NCBI GenBank assembly: GCA_964489715.1
Contig: CAZBAK010000030.1
Coordinates: 1-20,252 of the forward strand
DNA: 20,252 bases
Source: Tissierella_A sp964489715
GTDB lineage: Bacteria; Bacillota; Clostridia; Tissierellales; Tissierellaceae
Reading direction: 5' to 3'
Shown here: positions 1-7,091 of the stretch, in pieces
Layout of the letters: each line of letters starts with the position of its first letter
How positions within the stretch are numbered: the stretch's first letter is position 1
Position numbers and translations under genes: made by a program
The notes under the pieces: model-generated
What the model saw: only the letters and a program-made list of their open reading frames with translations
What the model was told of the DNA's origin: nothing
The model's database searches: none

Positions 1-345
1 AGTATTCCACATAAAAGCTACTAATAATTTACTACCTAAAATTTGACTTCCTGTAAGAGGAAGTGTAAATGTTAAATATCCTCTATCTTCATATAACTCT
101 TTTCTAAAAGAACCAACTATATAGAAAAAGGATGTTATATAGGCTCCAAATATAACAAATATAGATATTATAAACATAAACCTCAATAAATTCATTGATT
201 GACTAATTGTTTCAGGTGATTCAAAATTCTTTATTTCATTGAATATATTAAACTGAATCATACTTGATGCCAAAATAATTATTAAAATTATACCTAATAT
301 AAACTTATAAGTTCCCCTTATTTCATATTTCATAAATTTTTTCAT
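1..345 (-). CDS. ABC-2 type transporter permease, partial (cut by window edge)
   Basis: The first 115 codons of a membrane protein, open to the window edge with no stop, so the C-terminus is missing. It starts with MKKFMKYEIRGTYKF. A hydrophobic segment follows at about residues 16-30 and another at about 56-82. Near residues 85-110 comes the stretch EDRGYLTFTLPLTGSQILG, which is typical of permeases in small drug/peptide-type ABC-2 exporters. The ATG is preceded by an AGGAGG ribosome binding site that overlaps the stop codon of the upstream ATPase gene, so the two are translationally coupled. It should form the membrane channel for the ATPase at 357-1052 under control of the GntR regulator at 1055-1414. 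Substrate is unknown; YtrC/D-like or bacteriocin/cell-wall-antibiotic-type exporters are the closest analogues. Confidence 0.8.
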   Translation of the reverse strand, partial: MKKFMKYEIRGTYKFILGIILIIILASSMIQFNIFNEIKNFESPETISQSMNLLRFMFIISIFVIFGAYITSFFYIVGSFRKELYEDRGYLTFTLPLTGSQILGSKLLVAFMWNT

Positions 346-356
346 CTTTTATCCTC

Positions 357-1052
357 CTATCTAAATATTTCTTTATACAGATCATCTATTTGCATTCCCT
401 TTTCTTCTCTTAAAGTTTCTGCATTGCCTATTAATTCTATCCTTCCATCTCTTAAAAAAGCTACATCGTCAAATAAGTTTTCCATATCACGAACTAAATG
501 TGTTGTTATAATCATAGTACTTTCCTTATTGTAATTTTTAACTATAGCGTCTAATATTTGATCTCTTGCTACAGGATCTACTCCTGCTATAGGTTCATCT
601 ATTATATAGACCTTGGCATTTCTAGCTAAAACAAGACTCAGGTTTAATTTTTCATGCATACCCTTTGAAAGTTCTTTTACCTTCATATCTGTATTTAAGT
701 CCATAAATTCTATTAAATCTATTGCTTTTTTTTCATCAAAGTCTTGGAAAAAATCCTTATAGAATCCTATTGCATCTTTTATACTCATCCAATCATATAG
801 GAAGTTTCTATCTGGTAGATATGATACTATGGATTTTGTATAAACTCCAGGCTTTTTACCATCTATAATAACCTCTCCCTTATTTGCTATTAGCAATCCT
901 GTTAAAATCTTTATAAGTGTTGTTTTACCACTACCATTTGGGCCTAGTATACCTATTACTCCACCTTTTTTTATATTTAAACTTAGATCATCTAGGGCTG
1001 TCTTATTTCTATAGCTTTTACTTACTCCTCTTATTTCTATTATATCTTCCAT
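357..1052 (-). CDS. ABC transporter ATP-binding protein, YtrB-like
   Basis: A 231-residue ABC ATPase. Walker A is GPNGSGKT at residues 37-44, the signature is LSKGM at 128-132 (canonical LSGGQ), Walker B is VYIIDEP at 148-154, and the switch histidine is H185. The Q-loop position reads SYLPDRN instead of carrying a glutamine, a pattern common in the YtrB/BcrA-like ATPases encoded beside GntR regulators. The ATG lies 2 bases after the stop of the GntR gene and uses a GAGGGGG ribosome binding site inside the end of that gene. The three genes at 1-1414 therefore form one operon (regulator, ATPase, permease). The complex should act at the membrane as an exporter. In Bacillus subtilis the related Ytr system responds to cell-wall-active antibiotics; that role here is inference. 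Confidence 0.9.
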   Translation of the reverse strand: MEDIIEIRGVSKSYRNKTALDDLSLNIKKGGVIGILGPNGSGKTTLIKILTGLLIANKGEVIIDGKKPGVYTKSIVSYLPDRNFLYDWMSIKDAIGFYKDFFQDFDEKKAIDLIEFMDLNTDMKVKELSKGMHEKLNLSLVLARNAKVYIIDEPIAGVDPVARDQILDAIVKNYNKESTMIITTHLVRDMENLFDDVAFLRDGRIELIGNAETLREEKGMQIDDLYKEIFR

Positions 1053-1054
1053 CT

Positions 1055-1414
1055 CTACTCCCCCTCTATAAAATTATCTATTATGGCTTTTATTTCTTCT
1101 TCACTGAAATCAAGGGATTTCATTTCCATTAAAAAATTTTTCACTAAATTTTTAGCCATCTGATTTTTAAGTGTCCTTATCTTTTCAATATCTTCTGTTG
1201 CAAATGTACCCATTCCCCTTTGAGTGAAAACAAGTCCTTCTCTTTCTAATTCTGTATACGCTCTTTGAATAGTGTTTGGATTTACTGTTAAATCCGTAGA
1301 CAGTTCTCGCACAGATGGTAATTTTTCTCCCTCCCTTATTTTTTTTAAGACAATTTCTTTCTTTATATAATTCATTATCTGTATATATATGGGTAGATTA
1401 TCTTTGAACTTCAT
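1055..1414 (-). CDS. GntR-family transcriptional regulator, YtrA subfamily
   Basis: A 119-residue DNA-binding protein. Residues 1-70 form the GntR winged helix, with the recognition-helix segment NPNTIQRAYTELEREGL followed by the wing GMGTFAT. The remaining roughly 45 residues are a short helical tail, not a large ligand-binding domain; this short form is the YtrA subfamily. The ATG has a strong GGAGGTG ribosome binding site 5 bases upstream. It is the first gene of an operon with the ATPase and permease that follow. A TTGACA promoter and an overlapping inverted repeat lie directly upstream (1434-1480), as expected for an autorepressor released by membrane or envelope stress. The inducer is not visible from sequence. 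Confidence 0.92.
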   Translation of the reverse strand: MKFKDNLPIYIQIMNYIKKEIVLKKIREGEKLPSVRELSTDLTVNPNTIQRAYTELEREGLVFTQRGMGTFATEDIEKIRTLKNQMAKNLVKNFLMEMKSLDFSEEEIKAIIDNFIEGE

Positions 1415-1433
1415 TTTTTCACCTCCTGTTATG

Positions 1434-1465
1434 TATTGGTGTATTAATTATATAGTACACTAATA
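1434..1465. promoter_or_regulatory. Inverted-repeat operator, probable YtrA-type GntR binding site
   Basis: TATTGGTGTA (1434-1443) and TACACTAATA (1456-1465) are inverted copies matching at 9 of 10 positions, separated by 12 AT-rich bases. The core GGTGTA...TACACT resembles the AGTGTA...TACACT operators known for YtrA-type regulators. The repeat covers the -10 and predicted start of transcription, so binding would block RNA polymerase. The geometry is seen directly; the binding protein is inferred from the adjacent gene. Confidence 0.7.
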
Positions 1466-1480
1466 TATTATTGCTGTCAA
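1452..1480 (-). promoter_or_regulatory. sigma-A promoter of the GntR/ABC operon
   Basis: On the minus strand a perfect -35 TTGACA (1475-1480) is followed after 17 bases by TACTAT (1452-1457), 4 of 6 matches to the -10 consensus. Start of transcription would be near 1445, giving a short leader before the ribosome binding site at 1421-1427. The -10 falls inside the inverted repeat at 1434-1465. Confidence 0.7.
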
Positions 1481-1488
1481 GACTTTTT

Positions 1489-1528
1489 AAAAAAGCCTCC
1501 TAGTAAAATTCATCTTACTAGGAGGCTT
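1489..1528 (-). terminator. Rho-independent terminator of proC
   Basis: AAGCCTCCTAGTAA (1493-1506) pairs perfectly with TTACTAGGAGGCTT (1515-1528) around an 8-base loop. On the minus strand the stem runs into TTTTTT (1489-1494 complement). It lies 11 bases after the proC stop and directly before the -35 of the GntR operon, so it insulates the two. Confidence 0.9.
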
Positions 1529-1539
1529 ATATATTCTTA

Positions 1540-2346
1540 TTATTTTTTCATGGACTTGCTTTTCTCAGTACATACTCTTATAGCTTCTATTATAGAGGAT
1601 CTAAAGCCACTAGCTTCTAAAGATGTCACTGCTTCTATGGTGGTACCTCCTGGTGAACATACATTATCTTTTAACTTTCCTGGATGTTCCCCTGTTTCCA
1701 ATACCATCTTAGCTGCTCCTAAAACTGCTTGTGCTGCCATACTATAAGCCTTATCCCTAGCTAATCCCTCTCTTACTCCAGCATCTGCCATAGCTTCAAT
1801 CAATATATATATATAGGCGGGAGAAGATCCTGCTATGGAAGTAAATGCATCCATATCTTCCTCATCTATTATTTCAACCTTACCAAAACTTTTGAAAATA
1901 CTTACTAGATCATCTATTTCTTCTTTAGCTAGATTATCTCCTAATGAGATAGCTGTCATAGCTTGGCCTACAAGGGCCGGTGTATTTGGCATAGTTTTAG
2001 CAAACTTACTATTATCCCTTAGATTTTCTCTTAAAAAATTCAAGCTAATGCCTGCTCCAATAGATATAACTAGGGTCTCACTTCTTATACTTTCCTTTAC
2101 TTCTTTTAAAACTTTTTCATATAAATATGGCTTCACAGCTATAATTAAAAAATCTGCAAGTTCTGCTATCTTTTTATTTTCTAGACTAGTATTAATTCCA
2201 AATTCTTTCCTTATATTTTCTAAACTTGCTTCTGTCTTAGCTGATACATATATATTTTTCTTGTCTAATAGATTAGAGTCTATTATTCCCCTTATCATAG
2301 CTTTAGCCATATTTCCACAACCTATAAAGCCTATCTTTTTATCCAT
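1540..2346 (-). CDS. proC: Pyrroline-5-carboxylate reductase
   Basis: 268 residues, the usual length for ProC, which reduces 1-pyrroline-5-carboxylate to L-proline with NAD(P)H in the cytoplasm. The N-terminal Rossmann motif is IGFIGCGNMAKAM (residues 5-17). A second family region is SIGAGISLNFLR near 97-108, followed by MPNTPALVGQAMT. The C-terminal ProC signature, including DNVCSPGGTTIEAV, lies near 228-241. The ATG follows an AAAGGAG ribosome binding site. The gene stands alone: a terminator ends the antiporter gene upstream and another ends proC itself. An extended -10 lies just upstream. Proline is both a cell constituent and, in amino-acid fermenters, a Stickland acceptor; only the biosynthetic reaction is supported here. 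Confidence 0.97.
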   Translation of the reverse strand: MDKKIGFIGCGNMAKAMIRGIIDSNLLDKKNIYVSAKTEASLENIRKEFGINTSLENKKIAELADFLIIAVKPYLYEKVLKEVKESIRSETLVISIGAGISLNFLRENLRDNSKFAKTMPNTPALVGQAMTAISLGDNLAKEEIDDLVSIFKSFGKVEIIDEEDMDAFTSIAGSSPAYIYILIEAMADAGVREGLARDKAYSMAAQAVLGAAKMVLETGEHPGKLKDNVCSPGGTTIEAVTSLEASGFRSSIIEAIRVCTEKSKSMKK

Positions 2347-2365
2347 AATCCCACTCCTTTAAAAT

Positions 2366-2374
2366 ATTATATCA
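2366..2374 (-). promoter_or_regulatory. Extended -10 promoter element for proC
   Basis: The minus strand reads TGATATAAT, a TGn-TATAAT extended -10, about 20 bases before the proC start. No good -35 is visible at 16-18 bases, where the upstream terminator sits; extended -10 promoters can work without one. Confidence 0.5.
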
Positions 2375-2383
2375 TTTGAAAAT

Positions 2384-2412
2384 AAAAAAAGAAGCCTTAG
2401 CTTCTTTTTTTT
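2384..2412 (-). terminator. Rho-independent terminator of the antiporter cluster
   Basis: GAAGC (2391-2395), loop CTTA, GCTTC (2400-2404), flanked by a run of A on one side and a run of T on the other, so the stem extends with A-T pairs and has a T-tract on either strand. It lies 8 or more bases after the stop of the last antiporter gene (2420). Confidence 0.85.
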
Positions 2413-2419
2413 TATCTTA

Positions 2420-3607
2420 TTATGCTTTTATTTTACTAGTTGCATCTGCCTCACCAGATTTTACAATGGCTATCTTGGTAAATATTGGACCTACTATTTC
2501 AAAAACCAGCACACTAAATAAGACAATAGTAGATACCTGATCTCCTATATTTACAAGCTCTGTTTTTACAATAGCAGCAAGTCCTATGGAAACACCACCA
2601 ATAGGTAGTAGGCTCATACCTAAATACTTTCTTATATTCTTGTCAGACCTTGTTACTCGAGCTCCTAAGTAGCCTCCTAAAACTTTACCAAGCACCCTAG
2701 ATAGTATATATCCTACTCCTATGATACCTACACTTGTTAATACACTTAAGTCTAAACTTGCACCTGCCAGTGTAAAAAACATTAAATAAATAGCTGGTGT
2801 CATATAGGTCAACAAAGTGAAGATCCTTTGAGATTTTGGAAATATATTTACAAGAGTTGCGCTCATCATCATGCAGGTAAGAAGTGGCGAAAGATTAAAT
2901 ATAGTTGCAAGTCCTGTCGCCGCAAATATAAAGCCTACAACCACTGATATAAGTATGTCTTCTGTCTTACTATTTTTTGATAAATAGCTTAGAATAATAC
3001 CTAAAATTAAACCTAAAACTAGAGAACCAGCAATTTCAAACAATGGTGCAGCTATGAGCTTTACTATAGATATCTCTCCTACACCTGCAAGGAGCTTAGC
3101 TACAGATAGGCATATACCAAACAACATGATTCCAAAAGCATCATCTATTGCAACTACTGGCAATATAGTATTTACCAAGGGTCCCTTGGCTTTTAACTCT
3201 CTTACAACAAGTAGTATTCCTGCTGGAGCCGTTGCTGTAGCTATGCTTGCTACAACAAGACTAAAGCCAAGATCTTGTCTGAAAATTAAAAATATACACA
3301 AAAAAACAACTACCATAGTTGTTAAAAATTGAAATAAAGTTATAGTTAAGATTTTCTTGCCTATTTTTTTCATATCTTTTACTATAAATTCACTTCCTAT
3401 ACTAAAGGCTATGGCTGCTAATGCAATCTCATTTAGAATAGAAAGATTATTTATATCAGAAACATTAACAAGATTTAATAGGGATGGTCCTATTATAAGA
3501 CCTCCTACTACATATCCTGAAATATTTGGTAATTTTAAATATCCTGCAAGATGTCCTCCTGCAAGTCCTATAAAGACTATAATACTTAATTTAAAAAGTA
3601 AATTCAA
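2420..3607 (-). CDS. Cation:proton antiporter, CPA2 (KefB/NapA-like) family, third paralogue
   Basis: A polytopic membrane protein of about a dozen hydrophobic segments, 395 residues from the preferred start. It matches the Na_H_Exchanger fold. The N-terminus reads LLFKLSIIVFIGLAGG, followed by KLPNISGYVVGGLIIGPS. The central ASIATATAPAGILLV precedes AIDDAFGI, whose Asp-Asp pair (residues 155-156) sits where CPA antiporters bind ions; a DD pair suggests electrogenic exchange. There is no RCK/TrkA-N domain, unlike KefB/KefC, so regulation probably comes from elsewhere. The upstream in-frame ATG (3616) touches the AAGGG ribosome binding site with no spacer, whereas TTG at codon 4 has a 9-base spacer, the same arrangement as in its two paralogues. 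It is closest to the gene at 3703-4893. It has its own sigma-A promoter at 3649-3677. Confidence 0.88.
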   Translation of the reverse strand: MNLLFKLSIIVFIGLAGGHLAGYLKLPNISGYVVGGLIIGPSLLNLVNVSDINNLSILNEIALAAIAFSIGSEFIVKDMKKIGKKILTITLFQFLTTMVVVFLCIFLIFRQDLGFSLVVASIATATAPAGILLVVRELKAKGPLVNTILPVVAIDDAFGIMLFGICLSVAKLLAGVGEISIVKLIAAPLFEIAGSLVLGLILGIILSYLSKNSKTEDILISVVVGFIFAATGLATIFNLSPLLTCMMMSATLVNIFPKSQRIFTLLTYMTPAIYLMFFTLAGASLDLSVLTSVGIIGVGYILSRVLGKVLGGYLGARVTRSDKNIRKYLGMSLLPIGGVSIGLAAIVKTELVNIGDQVSTIVLFSVLVFEIVGPIFTKIAIVKSGEADATSKIKA

Positions 3608-3648
3608 AAATATCATCCCTTACATTTATTTAATTACTATACTAATTT

Positions 3649-3677
3649 ATTATACACCTAATATTTTCTAGGTGCAA
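3649..3677 (-). promoter_or_regulatory. sigma-A promoter for the third antiporter
   Basis: The minus strand reads TTGCAC (3672-3677), 17 bases, then a perfect TATAAT (3649-3654). The same hexamers and spacing occur before the first antiporter (6596-6624). The spacer holds an inverted repeat, CACCTA (3655-3660) and TAGGTG (3669-3674), 8 bases apart, between -35 and -10, a good position for an operator. Confidence 0.8.
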
Positions 3678-3702
3678 ATATAAGGACTTAATATTTTTCT
3701 CT

Positions 3703-4893
3703 TTAAGCTTTTACTTCTTTTTTCCCCTTATTTGATTCCCCTGCTTTTTCAATTGCTATTTTAGTAGCTATTGGTCCTATTATTTCAAAGACAAGTACGC
3801 TAAATAAGACAAGTGTAGAAATCTTAGCTCCCATTTCTCCTAATTCAGCTTTTACGATAGCTGCAAGACCTATGGAAACACCACCTATAGGTAGTAGACT
3901 CATTCCTAAATATTTAACTATATTTTCTTCTGCCTTAACATATTTAGCTCCCATATTTGATCCTATAAGTTTTCCAGCTGCTCTGGCTAATATATATCCT
4001 ACTCCTAGTAGTCCAACACTTGAAAGAACACCTAGATCTAAACTAGCACCTGCCAAGGTAAAGAACATCAAATAAACAGGTGGTGTTATACGAGAAACTA
4101 GATTAAATATCCTTTGAGATTTTGGTAATACATTTACTAGAGTTGCACTCATCATCATGCAGGTAAGAAGTGGTGAAAGATTAAATAAGTTTGCAAATCC
4201 TACCCCAACAAATATAAATCCAGTTACTACAGATAAAAGCCTATCCTCTGATTTACTGTGAGTTGATAAGTAGCTTAAGACAACTCCTAATAGAAATCCT
4301 ATAATTATAGATCCACCTATCTCAATTAAGGGTGCAGCTATAAGCTTTAGTATAGAAATATCTCCTACACCAGAAAATATCTTTGCTATAGATACACATA
4401 CTCCAAACAACATTATTCCAAGGGCATCATCTATTGCAACAACTGGCAATATAGTATTTACTAAAGGCCCCTTTGCTCTTAATTCTCTTATAACTAATAG
4501 TATTCCTGCTGGTGCTGTTGCTGTTGCTATACTCGCTATAACCAAAGAAAATGTAAATTCTTGATTGAAGATTACAAACATAACAAAAAATACAACTATA
4601 AGAGTGCTGAAAAATTGAAATAAGGTTATAGTCATGATTTTTTTACCTACCTTTTTCATATCTTCCCATAAAAATTCATTTCCTATACTAAAGGCTATAG
4701 CACCTAATGCTATTTCATTTAATAGTGTTAAATTATTGATATCAGTTACTTCTATAAGATTTAAAATAGAAGGCCCTATTAATAGCCCTCCTATTACATA
4801 TCCTGAAATATTAGGTAATTTAAAATAACTTGCGACTCTAGCACCTGCCAATCCTATAAAAACAATAATACTTAATTTGAAAATCAAATCCAA
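3703..4893 (-). CDS. Cation:proton antiporter, CPA2 family, second paralogue
   Basis: 396 residues from the preferred start, all-membrane, with the same layout as its neighbours: LIFKLSIIVFIGLAGARVAS, KLPNISGYVIGGLLIGPS, ASIATATAPAGILLV, then VAIDDALGIMLFG with the Asp-Asp pair at 155-156, and GMSLLPIGGVSIGLAAIV near the C-terminus. The tail is short and charged (KAGESNKGKKEVKA) and there is no cytosolic NAD-binding domain. The in-frame ATG at 4902 is only 1 base from GGAGG; TTG at codon 4 is 10 bases from it and is preferred. The gene is 92 bases after the P-II-like gene at 4986-5324, with no obvious promoter between, so the two are likely co-transcribed. It should exchange Na+ or K+ for H+ at the cytoplasmic membrane; the ion is not determinable. 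Confidence 0.88.
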   Translation of the reverse strand: MDLIFKLSIIVFIGLAGARVASYFKLPNISGYVIGGLLIGPSILNLIEVTDINNLTLLNEIALGAIAFSIGNEFLWEDMKKVGKKIMTITLFQFFSTLIVVFFVMFVIFNQEFTFSLVIASIATATAPAGILLVIRELRAKGPLVNTILPVVAIDDALGIMLFGVCVSIAKIFSGVGDISILKLIAAPLIEIGGSIIIGFLLGVVLSYLSTHSKSEDRLLSVVTGFIFVGVGFANLFNLSPLLTCMMMSATLVNVLPKSQRIFNLVSRITPPVYLMFFTLAGASLDLGVLSSVGLLGVGYILARAAGKLIGSNMGAKYVKAEENIVKYLGMSLLPIGGVSIGLAAIVKAELGEMGAKISTLVLFSVLVFEIIGPIATKIAIEKAGESNKGKKEVKA

Positions 4894-4920
4894 ACAAATC
4901 ATTCCTCCACATAATAAACT

Positions 4921-4955
4921 TCAACTTTACACTAGGGAAACTTTCCACTAATGTT
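4921..4955 (-). other. Imperfect hairpin between P-II-like gene and second antiporter
   Basis: CACTAG-GGAAA and TTTCC-CTAATG form an imperfect stem (about 4931-4954) with a GGAAA-C-TTTCC core. There is no T-tract after it on the minus strand, so it is not a good terminator; it could reduce read-through or stabilise an end. Weak evidence. Confidence 0.3.
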
Positions 4956-4985
4956 TAATAAATAAATTTAAAAATCAACTAGCAT

Positions 4986-5324
4986 TTACATACCATAGGT
5001 ATCTCCAACTGGTATTGTAAATATCATGCCAACTCCTGGGTCATCTATATCTCCTAGAATTTCTTCAACAGCTGATACAGTTTTCTCTAATAGATCCTTA
5101 TCCTTTATAACTGCAAATATTGTCTTATTATAGGGTCTAGCATTTTCTACAAAAGTCCTTATACCGCCAAAGAAAGGCTCCTTACCTCTCCCACTATTTG
5201 TCATTGCTGAACCCATCCCCTGACTATCCAATATAGTAGCTCCTTTTACACCAACCTTAACAAAGCTATCTAATATATCATCTAAATATTCCTCTTCATT
5301 TAATACTATAAACAATGCATCCAT
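4986..5324 (-). CDS. P-II-like (GlnB-fold) small signalling protein
   Basis: 112 residues, the P-II length. The N-terminus MDALFIVLN, a helix, then GVKGATILDSQGMG match the first beta-alpha-beta of P-II (IxxIGIKGxTVxExxGxG). The second half, KTIFAVIKDKDLLEKTVSAV followed by DPGVGMIFTIPV, matches the second repeat and the GDGKIFVLPV region. The T-loop segment between (about residues 38-65) is short, contains GRGKEPFFGGIR and lacks the modifiable tyrosine of GlnB; the GK residues of the classical nucleotide-binding B-loop are also absent. It begins 19 bases after the stop of the first antiporter and is probably co-transcribed with it. Inference: a trimeric sensor that docks on the adjacent antiporters, as GlnK does on AmtB and SbtB on SbtA. 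Ligand unknown. Confidence 0.8.
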   Translation of the reverse strand: MDALFIVLNEEEYLDDILDSFVKVGVKGATILDSQGMGSAMTNSGRGKEPFFGGIRTFVENARPYNKTIFAVIKDKDLLEKTVSAVEEILGDIDDPGVGMIFTIPVGDTYGM

Positions 5325-5343
5325 CTTAACACTATCCCTTCAT

Positions 5344-6552
5344 CTAATTAACTGATTTAAATTTTTTATTCGCTTCCTTTAAATCTCCATCTTCTTCTCC
5401 AGCCTTTTGTATTGCTATTTTTGCAAGTATTGGTCCAGCAATTTCATAGACTAGTACACTAAATAATATAATGGTTATTATAGACTCACTAAACTGTGGC
5501 AACTGTGCGGCTACAATCATAGATAAACCTATGGATATACCACCCTGAGTAAGTAAACTCATACCTAAATATTTAACTACAGTTTCTTCTGCTCCCACAT
5601 ACTTAGCTCCTATTCTAGCACCTATAATCTTTCCAGCTGCTCTTGCTATTATATATCCTACTCCCAATAGACCAACCTTACTTAAGACAGCCAGGTCTAA
5701 GCTTGCACCTGCTATAGTAAAGAAGAGCAAGTAAATCGGTGGTGTAAAGTCACTTATAAGATTAAATACCCTATGAGAGTTTTTCATTAAATTAATAAGA
5801 ACTGCTCCTAGCATCATACATGTCAATAGAGATGAAACTCCTAAAAAGTTTGCCGCTCCTGTTGACATGAGGATAAAGCCCAATACCATAGTCAAAAGTT
5901 CGTCTCTTCCCTTTGCCTTTGGTGCAAAATAGCTCAAAGCAATACCTAGGACTAGTCCTAGTAATAGGGATCCTAGTATTTCAAACAAAGGTGTGGATAT
6001 TATCTTAAACAATGAAAAGCTCTCTGAACTGGATGTGATCTTGGCAATGGATAAAGAAATACCAAACATCATTATTCCCAAGGCATCATCTATAGCTACC
6101 ACAGGAAGTATTGTCCTTACTAGGGGGCCCTGTGCTTTTAATTGTCTTATTACCATAACTATTCCTGCTGGTGCCGTAGCAGCAGACATACTGGCAATAA
6201 CTAAAGAAAACTCAAATGCTTGATTAAATATGAAATATGTAACTATAAATACTAGAGCTATAGCTCCAAAAACTTCTGCTACGGTGATAATTAAAATATT
6301 TTTACCTGTTTTCTTAATATCACTCCATAAAAATTCGCTTCCTATACTAAATGCTATGGCTGCTAAGGCCACTTCATTTATAATATTAAATTGAGCGGCT
6401 TCACCAGAAGCTACTAGTTTAATAAAAGAGGGTCCTATTAATAAACCACCTACAATATATCCTGATACATTAGGTAGTTTAAATTTCTTAGCAAGTCTTC
6501 CTCCTATAATTCCTGTGAATATGATTATACTTAACTTAAATAATAAATCCAA
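5344..6552 (-). CDS. Cation:proton antiporter, CPA2 family, first paralogue
   Basis: 402 residues from the preferred TTG start, polytopic throughout. It has KLPNVSGYIVGGLLIGPS, then ASMSAATAPAGIVMVIRQL and VAIDDALGIMMFG with the Asp-Asp pair at 155-156. It is the most divergent of the three: GMSLLTQGGISIGLSMIV replaces the GMSLLPIGGVSIGLAAIV of the others. The cytosolic tail (EEDGDLKEANKKFKSVN) is slightly longer. The ATG at 6561 abuts the AAAGGA ribosome binding site with no spacer; TTG at codon 4 has 9 bases. A strong sigma-A promoter (6596-6624) lies upstream and a P-II-like gene follows 19 bases after the stop, making a clear two-gene unit. Confidence 0.88.
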   Translation of the reverse strand: MDLLFKLSIIIFTGIIGGRLAKKFKLPNVSGYIVGGLLIGPSFIKLVASGEAAQFNIINEVALAAIAFSIGSEFLWSDIKKTGKNILIITVAEVFGAIALVFIVTYFIFNQAFEFSLVIASMSAATAPAGIVMVIRQLKAQGPLVRTILPVVAIDDALGIMMFGISLSIAKITSSSESFSLFKIISTPLFEILGSLLLGLVLGIALSYFAPKAKGRDELLTMVLGFILMSTGAANFLGVSSLLTCMMLGAVLINLMKNSHRVFNLISDFTPPIYLLFFTIAGASLDLAVLSKVGLLGVGYIIARAAGKIIGARIGAKYVGAEETVVKYLGMSLLTQGGISIGLSMIVAAQLPQFSESIITIILFSVLVYEIAGPILAKIAIQKAGEEDGDLKEANKKFKSVN

Positions 6553-6595
6553 TAAAACCATTCCTTTATATTATATATTTTGTCATATCCTATAC

Positions 6596-6624
6596 ATTAT
6601 AGTATATATAGGAAGAATGTGCAA
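6596..6624 (-). promoter_or_regulatory. sigma-A promoter for the first antiporter
   Basis: The minus strand reads TTGCAC (6619-6624), 17 bases, then TATAAT (6596-6601), about 44 bases before the preferred start. This is one of the best-matched promoters in the window and shares both hexamers and the spacing with the one at 3649-3677. Confidence 0.82.
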
Positions 6625-6671
6625 ATTTAGGGACTTTAAAGCCTATTTTATTACAAAATTATATTAAAATC

Positions 6672-6701
6672 GCCATTTATAACCCTAGGGATACAAATGG
6701 C
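6672..6701 (-). other. Hairpin between P-II-like gene and first antiporter
   Basis: GCCATTT (6672-6678) pairs with AAATGGC (6695-6701) around a 16-base loop that contains CCCTAGGG. On the minus strand it is followed by GATTTTAAT, a weak T-tract. It is probably a terminator or attenuator for the P-II-like gene before the next promoter. Confidence 0.4.
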
Positions 6702-6731
6702 ATATTTAATAGATATATAAATATTAGCTTA

Positions 6732-7073
6732 TTATTTTAATCCATATACATTTCCAACTGGCATTGTAAACATCATCCCTATACCTGGTTCATATACATC
6801 TCCAAAAACTTCTTTTGCAGCAGCTACTGCTTTTGCAAGGGTTTCTTCGTCTTCTATAACTGTAAATACAGTTTTATTATAAGGTCTTGAATTATCTATA
6901 ATAGATCTTATTTTTCCAAAGAATGGACCATTTCCATCTCCACCATGAGTAACTGCATATCCCATTCCCTGGCTATCTAAAATAGTTGCACCTTTTACTC
7001 CTATTTCTATAAATTTATCTAACAAATCCTCTAAGTAATCTGGCCTATTTAGTACAATAAATAATGCATTCAT
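6732..7073 (-). CDS. P-II-like (GlnB-fold) small signalling protein
   Basis: 113 residues, a clear paralogue of the protein at 4986-5324: MNALFIVLN, then IGVKGATILDSQGMG, a T-loop-like stretch with GDGNGPFFGKIR, then RPYNKTVFTVIEDEETLAKAV and the C-terminal PGIGMMFTMPVGNVYG. The open frame extends 7 codons upstream to 7094, but that region holds the AAAGGGTGG ribosome binding site, which is well placed for the ATG at 7073, and the paralogue also starts at this residue. It is the first gene of the antiporter cluster and is separated from the next by 179 bases containing a hairpin and a promoter. The P-II fold is supported by pattern; the signal sensed and the partner are inferred from context (antiporters). 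Confidence 0.8.
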   Translation of the reverse strand: MNALFIVLNRPDYLEDLLDKFIEIGVKGATILDSQGMGYAVTHGGDGNGPFFGKIRSIIDNSRPYNKTVFTVIEDEETLAKAVAAAKEVFGDVYEPGIGMMFTMPVGNVYGLK

Positions 7074-7091
7074 TATATTTTGCCACCCTTT

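Noticed and set aside
1835..2362. Plus-strand open frame of 175 codons opposite proC
   Set aside because: It is antisense to a clear ProC protein, has no ribosome binding site and shows composition typical of a reverse-frame shadow.
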